Source: Lysinibacillus sp. JNUCC-52
GTDB taxonomy: Bacteria > Bacillota > Bacilli > Bacillales_A > Planococcaceae
Assembly: GCF_015999545.1 (NCBI RefSeq)
Contig: NZ_CP065546.1
Span: 1,240,001-1,304,000 of the forward strand
Length of the DNA: 64,000 nt
Direction: 5' to 3'
In this document: one piece after another, positions 15,901 through 22,767 of the stretch
Numbering within the stretch: position 1 is the first letter of the stretch
Layout of the letters: every line of letters starts with the position of its first letter
Translations under genes and position numbers: made by a program
Notes under the pieces: model-generated
Database searches by the model: none
Seen by the model: the letters and a program-made list of their open reading frames with translations, nothing else
Told to the model about the DNA's origin: nothing

Positions 15901-17912
15901 CTGGACCAAGTAAAACCATCATTTGAAAAGCGCATATCTATCGCTTCTCCTTCTGTATCCGTTGCCGTCATGGTTAAAGTAACATTCGAAGAACTTGTAT
16001 ACGCTGCTCCATTATTAATTAGAATAGTACCTATAGGAGCGTGATTTTTAGTAATCTGGATAGTAAACTCCTTATCAGACGAGTTGCCTGCCTGATCCGT
16101 TACGCTTATCGTAATCCTATAACTATTTTTCGTATCATAAGTAAAAAGCGCATTTGTCTTTAATACATTGCCATCAATCGTAAAGAAATTTGTATCTCCA
16201 GACTTTAATGCATACCTGAATGTTTGTGCACTTCCTGAATCTGTTGCTGTCAATGTCCCTATAGGTGTCCCTATAGGCGCCTTTTCTTGGACTATCGTAT
16301 TAGAAAGGTCAATATTAGTAGGCGGTGTAGCATCATAGAATATTTGTAAATCATTGGATGCTTTATTGAATGTACCACTACTGTTCGTCACAACCTTTTC
16401 AGGAATTTTAATTTTCACCGTTCCATCAGTAAGAGGTGATATTTGTGCCGTATATGTGGTACCACTTCCTGCCACAGACGTAACATTTCCATTTATTACA
16501 TTTATATTGGAAGTTGTTAAGCCTGTCACTAGCTCACTGAAAACAATAGTTATAGAAATTGGATTGCTATTTGTTGGATTAGTTTGATTTGATGCTATTG
16601 TCACGGTTAGATGTGCATTAACGTTTAAAGTCATCGTATAGCTTGGACTAAAATTTAGACCATCACTTACCATAAATGTAAAAGATGATGCGGTGCTATT
16701 GTTGGTAATGTATTTTAATTTACCTGCATCTATGTCAACCTTACTAATCGTCATACCATTTGTAATTGCTTCGACAGCATCAAACTGTTCATTAAGATTG
16801 CTATCAACAAAGAGCTGCCCGCTATTTGGGATTGTAACGATTTGTATGGCTTGCATCGTATCTCCAGCATCTTCATCAGAAAATGCAAAAGAAGTACTAT
16901 TAAATGTATACACTTGACCTTCATTTACATTTACGGTTCCATCACTCGATGTTGGAGGTTTATTTAATCCAACGGTTGTTACCTGTTGCATCGAATAAGC
17001 ACTTTTATTGCCATCAGCATCTTTGACAATGACATTAAAATAATAGGTTGTATTGGCGGTAAGACCTATAACATTTATGGAAGTAATGTCTTTGGTATAA
17101 CCGCTTCCTAAAACTGTACCATTCGATTCAATAGTACTAACCGTATCAATATTATTACTACTAGATTGATAGACACGGTACTGTAAATCCCCTTGAGTTG
17201 TTAGATCGTCAGATGCTTTAGCCCAGTCCAACTGTACGCCTGTTGCAGTAATATTTGAGGCTGTAATCGCATCATTTGTAACGATTGGTGGATTATTTGG
17301 GGTAGGAACATCAATTGTAAATTGAGTAAATGTTAAATCCCATATGCCCGCAGAAATAGTAGGTATATATAGTACATTCGCAGTAATGACAAATGAGTTA
17401 ATGCCCTCTACATTTATCGGGATATCATAAATAGGGTCATGATTAGCAATTGTTTTAAAGGTTACGGGATTTCCCTTTGGATTTCCGGCTATATCATACC
17501 CTTGAATCGATAAGCCGAACACATCGTTTTCCGAATGTGTATATATCGTATCAATCGTTAATGATTTTAAATCGAAGATACCACCAGCAAAACCTTCTCC
17601 AGCAGAAATTTTAATTGATTTTGGTGGTGAATGTTCATCTGCATCAATATAATAACCTGCTGGATATGATGAACCATCACTATACTTTAATAAATCAAAA
17701 CCATCATTACTAGGAATACCACTTACAATAAAGCCATTCGTTGTATCATTTAGCCAGGAAGCTTGCGTTAAATCTTGTGTACACTTTGGAAAATTCGGCG
17801 TATTGCAAGTTGCCGCCTCCACTTTTAACGGGGACATTAAGCTTATGCCCGTCAATTGGCTAAAAGTAATTAGCATTACACATAGTGTTATAATTAAAAT
17901 CTTTTTCCCCAT
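12978..17912 (-). CDS. Large multi-domain S-layer-anchored adhesin-like protein
   Basis: 1644 residues. Signal peptide (1-33); unique N-terminal domain (about 34-200); fibronectin III-like domain (about 205-312, NTTYYFNVIVKDADGNKS); VCBS/cadherin-like domain (about 313-432); Ig-like domain with FSELVTGLTTSNI (about 433-527); cadherin-like domain (about 528-620, PIGTPIGTLTATDSGS); several bacterial Ig-like repeats sharing ITIDIETSEDIQSPNVTI-type text; a flg_new/InlB-repeat domain (about 1104-1180, GYTFVGWNTKADGKG); a helical linker; three SLH domains (from about 1450). The last residues FIDIPKEHWAFFEIQAATSK begin a fourth SLH unit that stops abruptly, hinting at truncation. It follows three tail-collar genes on the same strand. 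Role inferred: surface scaffold or adhesin. Confidence 0.85.
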   Translation of the reverse strand: MGKKILIITLCVMLITFSQLTGISLMSPLKVEAATCNTPNFPKCTQDLTQASWLNDTTNGFIVSGIPSNDGFDLLKYSDGSSYPAGYYIDADEHSPPKSIKISAGEGFAGGIFDLKSLTIDTIYTHSENDVFGLSIQGYDIAGNPKGNPVTFKTIANHDPIYDIPINVEGINSFVITANVLYIPTISAGIWDLTFTQFTIDVPTPNNPPIVTNDAITASNITATGVQLDWAKASDDLTTQGDLQYRVYQSSSNNIDTVSTIESNGTVLGSGYTKDITSINVIGLTANTTYYFNVIVKDADGNKSAYSMQQVTTVGLNKPPTSSDGTVNVNEGQVYTFNSTSFAFSDEDAGDTMQAIQIVTIPNSGQLFVDSNLNEQFDAVEAITNGMTISKVDIDAGKLKYITNNSTASSFTFMVSDGLNFSPSYTMTLNVNAHLTVTIASNQTNPTNSNPISITIVFSELVTGLTTSNINVINGNVTSVAGSGTTYTAQISPLTDGTVKIKIPEKVVTNSSGTFNKASNDLQIFYDATPPTNIDLSNTIVQEKAPIGTPIGTLTATDSGSAQTFRYALKSGDTNFFTIDGNVLKTNALFTYDTKNSYRITISVTDQAGNSSDKEFTIQITKNHAPIGTILINNGAAYTSSSNVTLTMTATDTEGEAIDMRFSNDGFTWSSWESKVSTKSWILSSGDGSKTVYMQLKDAAGNISNAFSDTIGVDTTPPFISGVTNGGIYNTDVTISFNEGTATLNGSSFTSGSTVSSIGSYTLVVTDRAGNTSTISFVIDKTLPQAIEVTIKSTNFDSTKAKAGDTIILAIKTNKNIQTPTVTIAGKTATVSGNAKNWQATYVIANGDIEGTAPFTINFKDLLGNSATTVTDVTDGSFVIVDSIKPTVKKVTMTSTNANNAVAKVGDIITIDIETSEDIQSPNVTILGQTVNVSDKGDGDAKTWQANYTLKSVDTDGPINFTIDVQDLAGNDSSQVTEISTGAVVEFDKKAPEITTYYPAHLATNALPTGNLVLKFNEKILPVASKNILIRNVSTNQIIETIGISQANVSITNETVTINPTVDLDDNTVYSIQIDVGAFKDLAGNMYDGITNNTTWRFTTSAIPTYTVTYDSNGADGGKVPTDSKQYKGYETITVLGNTDNLRKTGYTFVGWNTKADGKGVTYKAGQTLQMAKGNLLLYAIWSKNDVPADGGTSTSSPDPVEPNNQFMVNVIDPSMPDEVLIQTVLTRVNINGSFQDRVNFTVANANEFLRKLANKEQKRTRLIIPDMEQPASETKVILDREAAKRLVEGKSNFGIDMGIINIDVPLASMNDFNDDIYFRIVPIKNALLQKAIEDRAKQAELVLQQSHGANVKLIGQPVTIDTNLQNRTVTLLLPLPANLTSAQQERIMVYVEHSNGTVELIRGRIVEFSKGQTGIVFDVQHFSTFSLLYVEQGQEEEQQPEEVDRTFTSYIQGYTDGTFRPNAFVTRAQMAAMLARNLSDNDVPVASQLIYVDTAATWAKNEIEYIRTQGIMQGRSNRTFAPNDMMTRAQMAVIAVRWIDKQCAEEPKDNPYCQLAANGETYSDVASTHWAVKEIDRISATGIMVGSGDGQFRPEENLTRAQAVKVLNRIFNRPIPTEEKEQIFIDIPKEHWAFFEIQAATSK

Positions 17913-17959
17913 TTTTGTACTCCTTTATAGTTGTCTCACATCCTTCGGTCAATGCAGTC

Positions 17960-18484
17960 TTAGCTCCTAGAAGGCCACTCTCCAACTAAACAAATAATGA
18001 AATTTACTCCCAAATACGGTTGCATATTATTATGTGCTTGACTTCCACCTGCTTGCCCAACCGTTAACGCGTTCATTGTTGTATTCCCTGAAACAGAATA
18101 GACAGGGCGAGAACCTCTCCCTTGTTGTTCCGTCCATAATGCTCCTGCTGGCTCAATATTGGTTGTTTGGTCATTGTTGCAAGTAGCGCGATGATTATGA
18201 CTAGGCATTTGTGTTGTTAATAATGTAACAGTTGCCAAACCTCCAGCTGCGCCTATATTCCTTGTCGTTAATCCTGCACCTGTTCCTTGATGAATCGCTG
18301 CCCGTCCATTTAAATTTGGTAAAGCAAAGGTTGTCTTTCCATCTCCTCCATATATGGTTCCTAAAATGGCAAATAAGGCGCTGTTCGACGCAATATTTAC
18401 TAGCTGACCATTACAAAAAGCCCAGTTTTGAGGTGCAAAATTACCACTAAAAATTCTGATTTCTCCAATATACGCTTCTGACAT
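17960..18484 (-). CDS. Tail-collar (Mdp-type) protein, third of a tandem set
   Basis: 174 residues from the ATG at 18484, seven to eight bases after AAAGGAAG; the frame extends further upstream without a ribosome site. Seen: MSEAYIGEIRIFSG...PQNWAFCNGQLVNIA, ALFAILGTIYGGDGKTTFALPNLNGR, then MPSHNHRA and a C-terminal QPYLGVNFIICLVGEWPSR. This is the phage tail-collar fold also found in microcystin-dependent (MdpB-like) proteins outside phages. No phage structural genes are nearby. It forms an operon with two paralogues and ends 48 bp before the large SLH protein. Confidence 0.88.
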   Translation of the reverse strand: MSEAYIGEIRIFSGNFAPQNWAFCNGQLVNIASNSALFAILGTIYGGDGKTTFALPNLNGRAAIHQGTGAGLTTRNIGAAGGLATVTLLTTQMPSHNHRATCNNDQTTNIEPAGALWTEQQGRGSRPVYSVSGNTTMNALTVGQAGGSQAHNNMQPYLGVNFIICLVGEWPSRS

Positions 18485-18504
18485 TTTTTTCACTTCCTTT
18501 GTTA

Positions 18505-19002
18505 TTAATTTCTTGGAGGATATATGCCTAATAAAGCAATGCAATAATTTGCCACAATAAAGGGCTGCATATTTTGATGTGATTGCCCATTTCCTGCTGG
18601 CGATAACGCTTGTGCATTCATAATCGTATTCAATTGATTAGATGCATACATATTAATATCGGTTGAGCCCCATACATTACCAGTAGCCACTTTCGACGTA
18701 GCACTTTCCGAGCTAGCAGTCACAATATGGGTATGTGCTGGCATCTCATTACTTGTTAATGCATGTGTCTCTTGTCCAGCTTTTTGTCCGAGTGCCACAC
18801 TGTTCCCTACATGAACAGGAACCCTTCCTCGTAAATCAGGTAAGGCAAAAGTTGTCCTTCCATCCCCCCCATAAGTTGTGCCCAATAAGGAAAACAAAGC
18901 TTGGTTTGTATTAATTGACAATAATTGCCCGTTACATAATGCCCATCCTCTTGGAACGCGTCCAAAGCTAAATAATCTAATTTCACCTACAAATGGATCC
19001 AT
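18505..19002 (-). CDS. Tail-collar (Mdp-type) protein, second of a tandem set
   Basis: 165 residues, MDPFVGEIRLFSFGRVPRGW at the start, then LFSLLGTTYGGDGRTTFALPDLRGR (key motif YGGDGRTTFALPDLRGR), MPAHTHIV and QPFIVANYCIALLGIYPPRN. Same fold and length as both neighbours, about half identical by eye. It begins after AGGAGGAATGTAAA and lies 12 bp behind the first collar gene. The function of such non-phage collar proteins is unsettled; they may assemble on the cell surface. Confidence 0.88.
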   Translation of the reverse strand: MDPFVGEIRLFSFGRVPRGWALCNGQLLSINTNQALFSLLGTTYGGDGRTTFALPDLRGRVPVHVGNSVALGQKAGQETHALTSNEMPAHTHIVTASSESATSKVATGNVWGSTDINMYASNQLNTIMNAQALSPAGNGQSHQNMQPFIVANYCIALLGIYPPRN

Positions 19003-19014
19003 TTTACATTCCTC

Positions 19015-19524
19015 CTATTCAAATGATGGGTAATTACCGAAAAGCGCGATGATATAACTAATTGTTAAAAACGGCATCACATTGTCATGCGGTATATTTC
19101 CTCCAACACTTGAAACGATTGTTGTATCCAATGTGCCTGTTGGTGGTTGCGTCGAGTATTGCATATTTTTTGCCCATACCGCATTTTTTGGACTAGGTGT
19201 TGTGCCTTCTAGTGAAGAAGCATTTACTTGATGCGTATGAGCTGGAAGTTGTGATGCATTTAACGTCACAGACTCTACCCCTCCCATTTGACCTATTACG
19301 TAATTAGTGCCAGTTCCTGGATTCTGTCCTTGGTGTACGATGACCCTACTTTGAAAATTAGGCAAGGCAAACGTCGTCTGTCCATTGCCCCCATACGTAG
19401 TACCAATTAGTGTAAATAGCACTTCATTATTAGCAATAGATAATATTTGCCCATTGCACAAACTCCATCCTTCAGGAGCATAATCCCCTGCAAACATGCG
19501 AATTTCTCCGATGTATTGTTCCAT
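19015..19524 (-). CDS. Tail-collar (Mdp-type) protein, first of a tandem set
   Basis: 169 residues from the ATG at 19524 (MEQYIGEIRMFAGDYAPEGW); an earlier ATG at 19536 touches AAAGGATG and leaves no spacing. The YGGNGQTTFALPNFQSR and LPAHTHQV motifs and the C-terminal MPFLTISYIIALFGNYPSFE match the other two collar proteins. It heads the operon of three collar genes and the 1644-residue SLH protein, so all four are probably co-expressed. Confidence 0.87.
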   Translation of the reverse strand: MEQYIGEIRMFAGDYAPEGWSLCNGQILSIANNEVLFTLIGTTYGGNGQTTFALPNFQSRVIVHQGQNPGTGTNYVIGQMGGVESVTLNASQLPAHTHQVNASSLEGTTPSPKNAVWAKNMQYSTQPPTGTLDTTIVSSVGGNIPHDNVMPFLTISYIIALFGNYPSFE

Positions 19525-19536
19525 TACTAACACCAT

Positions 19537-20091
19537 CCTTTAAAATTTTTAACTTAAAACATTCCTTACTGTAAAGATAAATTTAGCTACTCATTAAGCG
19601 TGTTTTATACCAAAATACGCTAATATATGTAGCGTTGACATCAGCCACATTTCACAACTTCATTTTAACTAAAATAGTATCTCTTGACTTTGATTGATAT
19701 GTTTGGGTACAGTCACTTCCTTAATAGAATCAATATATAAAATGTACCTATAAGTAAATGAGTGCTGTAAAATATGTGATTGTCATCATCAATACAAAAA
19801 GTATGATTAAATTTCCTTTCAAAAAGTACACTCAAATTAAAAATACTAAAGAAAGATACCGAATAATACTGACAAATGTTAATGGTTTGAGAATTAACAA
19901 TTTTAAAAATACCCTTCATTATCTATAGGAGGTTCTATCTTCTTTCATTAATAAGAAAAATACAAAAAAGAAGGATTTCCCGCTTTGCCTGGGATTCCTA
20001 CTAGTAGGTTTCTCGAAAAAATATCAGCAATAGATGTATCAAGTGAGATCAAAGTACCTTTGAAAATTTCAATACTACATAAAAAAAACCA
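19537..20091. other. Intergenic stretch upstream of the collar operon
   Basis: AT-rich, with a small hairpin CGCTA/TAGCG near 19609-19625. The only longer frame (19713-19919, minus) has no ribosome site. I see no supported gene. Confidence 0.5.
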
Positions 20092-20122
20092 AGTACCCAT
20101 ATTTCATGAGCACCTGGTTTTC
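20092..20122 (-). terminator. Terminator of the opine metallophore operon
   Basis: On the minus strand AAAACCAGGTGC pairs with GTACTTGGTTTT and is followed by a run of T. It lies 30 bp past the CntM-like stop. Confidence 0.85.
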
Positions 20123-20152
20123 AATGTGTATTCCTCCACATTATCTTGTTTT

Positions 20153-21445
20153 TCAATAATTAATTTCCTTATAAATCATCTCGATTTCTTGTGAAAAAGA
20201 TTTGACTTGGAAGGCTTCTGAATATATTTTATTCTCAGATGTAGCCACTACTTGTTGCAGTTTTTCTTCATAGGTTTGTACAAAATGATCAAGCGTTGGC
20301 GTTTTCAATTTTAGTGCATTGGCAATTCCTTGGATGATTTTCACACGATAATAATCCTCTTTTGGCATTCTAGGAATATCCCATTCTCCGTCGTGATTAA
20401 TAAAAATTTCTCTAAGAGGGACTGCTGAAAAATCAAAGTATTTTCCTTTTTCATTTGGTATAGAAAATGGGTCAATTAATAAGGATGCATAACGAATATA
20501 GAGCAAATATTCTTGATGGATGGGCTCAAGATGATTAAAATTCTCTATGTCTTGTCTAGCTATACTTTTTGGATGTAATGGATAATTATCATCTACCATA
20601 AACTGCAATAAATTAAGTGGTTCAATATTGAAGTGTTTGACAATTCCCATCATTTCTTTCCAATAATTTAACAAATGCCGAATTGTTGTATAAGTAATAG
20701 GACCTTCAGGATAAAGTTTATAAACATACTTTGTGATATTATTGCCGTCAAATATTGCTTTTAATGAAAAATCATTCATAAATAAGGGAGGATGCACGTA
20801 CAAAGAAATATTTTTTGTCTCTGCTTCAAAAGGAGATGCTAATTTTTTTAATTGAATCCCTAAATGGCGAAACAGTTTAGATAATTTAGCCACGCTAACC
20901 GAGTTTGCGTAAGTTGATCCGATATAAACTTTTTTCTTTACGCCTGTGGTCAATACTTCATTTGATGGAATCCCATCTAACCATCTAGTATCTCCATAAT
21001 AGGTTGAAAAGCTAATTATCTCAGCCTGAGGTGATATTTTTTTTAAGAAATGAGTTATTAAATGACTAGAGCCAAATGTAGGTGAAATTAATATAAAACA
21101 GCTAGCCCTCTTCAACACTGTCGTATCGATTTGTGCTAATACTGAAAAATATGAATCTGTTGTAATGCTAAGTACAATAGTATCCCAATTACCAGAAACT
21201 AAATGATAGCCTTTAAAAAGAGCATCGATAGTACATTCTCCTGCAACAGATTGATGTTGTTTATTTTGTACGTCTACCTTAAGTGCAAGCTGATGCTGCA
21301 CGACAGTTTCAAAGAAAACTTTGGAGCGTAAAGATTCTCGACCAGCAATCGCTACTTGACTATTAAAATAATTTTTGAAGTTTACAGCTAGTTGTATTGC
21401 TGTTGGCCCGGTTCCTAACAGTAAAACATTATTAAATTCAGTCAT
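20153..21445 (-). CDS. cntM: Opine metallophore dehydrogenase, CntM (staphylopine synthase)-like
   Basis: Predicted final step of opine metallophore synthesis: reductive joining of the nicotianamine-like intermediate to a 2-oxo acid with NAD(P)H. 430 residues from the ATG at 21445, after AAGGAGAAGGTA; an upstream in-frame ATG lacks a ribosome site. Seen: nucleotide-binding NVLLLGTGPTAIQLA at the N-terminus, ISPTFGSSHLI, the YVHPPLFMNDFSL segment and near the C-terminus MPKEDYYRVKIIQGIANAL, all typical of CntM/CntM-like opine dehydrogenases. It lies 16 bp after a CntL-like gene. No histidine racemase (CntK) or Cnt transporter is seen in the window. Confidence 0.82.
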   Translation of the reverse strand: MTEFNNVLLLGTGPTAIQLAVNFKNYFNSQVAIAGRESLRSKVFFETVVQHQLALKVDVQNKQHQSVAGECTIDALFKGYHLVSGNWDTIVLSITTDSYFSVLAQIDTTVLKRASCFILISPTFGSSHLITHFLKKISPQAEIISFSTYYGDTRWLDGIPSNEVLTTGVKKKVYIGSTYANSVSVAKLSKLFRHLGIQLKKLASPFEAETKNISLYVHPPLFMNDFSLKAIFDGNNITKYVYKLYPEGPITYTTIRHLLNYWKEMMGIVKHFNIEPLNLLQFMVDDNYPLHPKSIARQDIENFNHLEPIHQEYLLYIRYASLLIDPFSIPNEKGKYFDFSAVPLREIFINHDGEWDIPRMPKEDYYRVKIIQGIANALKLKTPTLDHFVQTYEEKLQQVVATSENKIYSEAFQVKSFSQEIEMIYKEINY

Positions 21446-21461
21446 TACCTTCTCCTTGTCT

Positions 21462-22256
21462 TCATTGTACTTTTTGATACAAAATAACATCAAACACACT
21501 TTGAGGGTGTCTAATTTCCTCTACTATATACCATTTGGTTTCGTCTACTTTCTGCATTGGATAATTAAAAATAGACTTTAACTCATTACCATAACGCATA
21601 GCAATGAGTACATCTTCGTTCGTTAAATCATACAATTGCTCTAATATGTCATATTTATTGCTAACAGTCGAACTAAATATTATATGGCTAATTTTTTTAA
21701 TAACTGTTAGTTCCTCTACTGTCTTCTTCTCAATTTGAATTGATAAATGTCTTCCTAATTTATTTACTACATGTCTTCCCAACCGAATCGCTTCATCATC
21801 AATATCAATTCCAAAAACGTCTGCACCTGTTCGTTCCGCAACCATCAATAATGTTAAAGGGAAAGCCCCAGAACCTACCATGAGTACTTTCGACTGACTA
21901 TTAATTTGAAAATCCCCGAATTCCTTTTCAATGCAGTCTTCTATATTACGAAAATAATCGGTTATCTCCTCGTTTTCTAATCCCAATACTAAAGCTCGAT
22001 ATTTTTCTATGATTTGGATACAAATAGAAGAGTTATTTCTAAGATTTTCGATTAATGTTATTATTTCAATCGATTGCTTTATATGATTCCAATGTTTTTC
22101 ATTGTCACGGTTTGTAATAAACGAAGAATAATTATTGATTAAATCACTCAACTGTATATACTCGACTTTTCGTTGATTACTATGTTGATTGATTATTAAC
22201 TTAAATGTTTTATCAAAGTAATGTAAGTTCTCTAAAAACAAATCTACATCCTTCAC
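21462..22256 (-). CDS. cntL: Nicotianamine synthase-like aminobutyrate transferase, CntL-like
   Basis: Predicted to transfer an aminobutyrate group from S-adenosylmethionine to histidine, the middle step of staphylopine/pseudopaline-type metallophore synthesis. 264 residues starting at GTG 22256, eight bases after AGGAG; an earlier GTG at 22265 abuts the ribosome site. Seen: an N-terminal helical part and a Rossmann SAM site, SQSKVLMVGSGAFPLTLLMVAERTGADVFGIDID (key VGSGAFPLT, GIDID). The length fits CntL. It is followed directly by the dehydrogenase gene, the diagnostic pair for this pathway. Whether D- or L-His is used cannot be read here. Confidence 0.82.
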   Translation of the reverse strand: MKDVDLFLENLHYFDKTFKLIINQHSNQRKVEYIQLSDLINNYSSFITNRDNEKHWNHIKQSIEIITLIENLRNNSSICIQIIEKYRALVLGLENEEITDYFRNIEDCIEKEFGDFQINSQSKVLMVGSGAFPLTLLMVAERTGADVFGIDIDDEAIRLGRHVVNKLGRHLSIQIEKKTVEELTVIKKISHIIFSSTVSNKYDILEQLYDLTNEDVLIAMRYGNELKSIFNYPMQKVDETKWYIVEEIRHPQSVFDVILYQKVQ

Positions 22257-22767
22257 TTGCCCCACTCCTATGTTTGAGGATTAAAGTTCAATATATGCAT
22301 TATCTTTTCATCCTATTTCATCGCTTCCTTGGAATATGTTTCCTTTCACGATAAAAACGAGCAATAAAATGTTTTCGCTTCGCCAAATGAAAGATGATAT
22401 ATTTTCTCAATATTAATCACTTACATATCTAGTGGAAGTTGCTAAAGCACAGTCTACTTTGAAACAACCATTAGATGTCCAGCCATTGAAATATACACGT
22501 TTTTTTAACGAATTGTCAGAAAGAAATAGAAAAGACTATCGATGGGCTACATAGAAAACTAGCATGTCTAAAAAAGATAAAAAATGCAATTCAAGTTAAA
22601 CTTGAATTGCATTTTTTTCACGATTGCTGAGGCAATTTGCACAAGACTGCATTGCCCGAACAAAATTCTTATAGCACCACAAGCAAGCATGAAACATAAT
22701 CACCTCACCCAACTGCTAGAAAGCGTTTCGGGATAGTAATAGTACCTAACTTAAAATTATTAATCTT
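22257..22767. other. Intergenic stretch with terminator and possible gene remnant
   Basis: On the plus strand about 22433-22553 an open stretch without a proper start reads AKAQSTLKQPLDVQPLKY then TRFFNELSERNRKDYRWAT and stops; it reads like the end of a lost gene. No promoter for the metallophore pair was recognised with confidence, and no Zur or Fur box is obvious. Confidence 0.3.
22581..22617 (-). terminator. Terminator of the second NEAT/SLH gene (copy of that at 1332-1370)
   Basis: Stem AAAATGCAATTCAAG/CTTGAATTGCATTTT with a 5-nt loop and T-run. It shares the stem and nearly the whole loop with the hairpin behind the first NEAT/SLH gene. Confidence 0.87.

Noticed and set aside
17960-19524. 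Prophage tail genes
   Set aside because: Only tail-collar domains are present, with no capsid, terminase, lysis or integrase gene nearby; an Mdp-type operon fits better.
19713-19919. 68-codon minus-strand frame
   Set aside because: No ribosome site, strange composition, no partner; likely chance.
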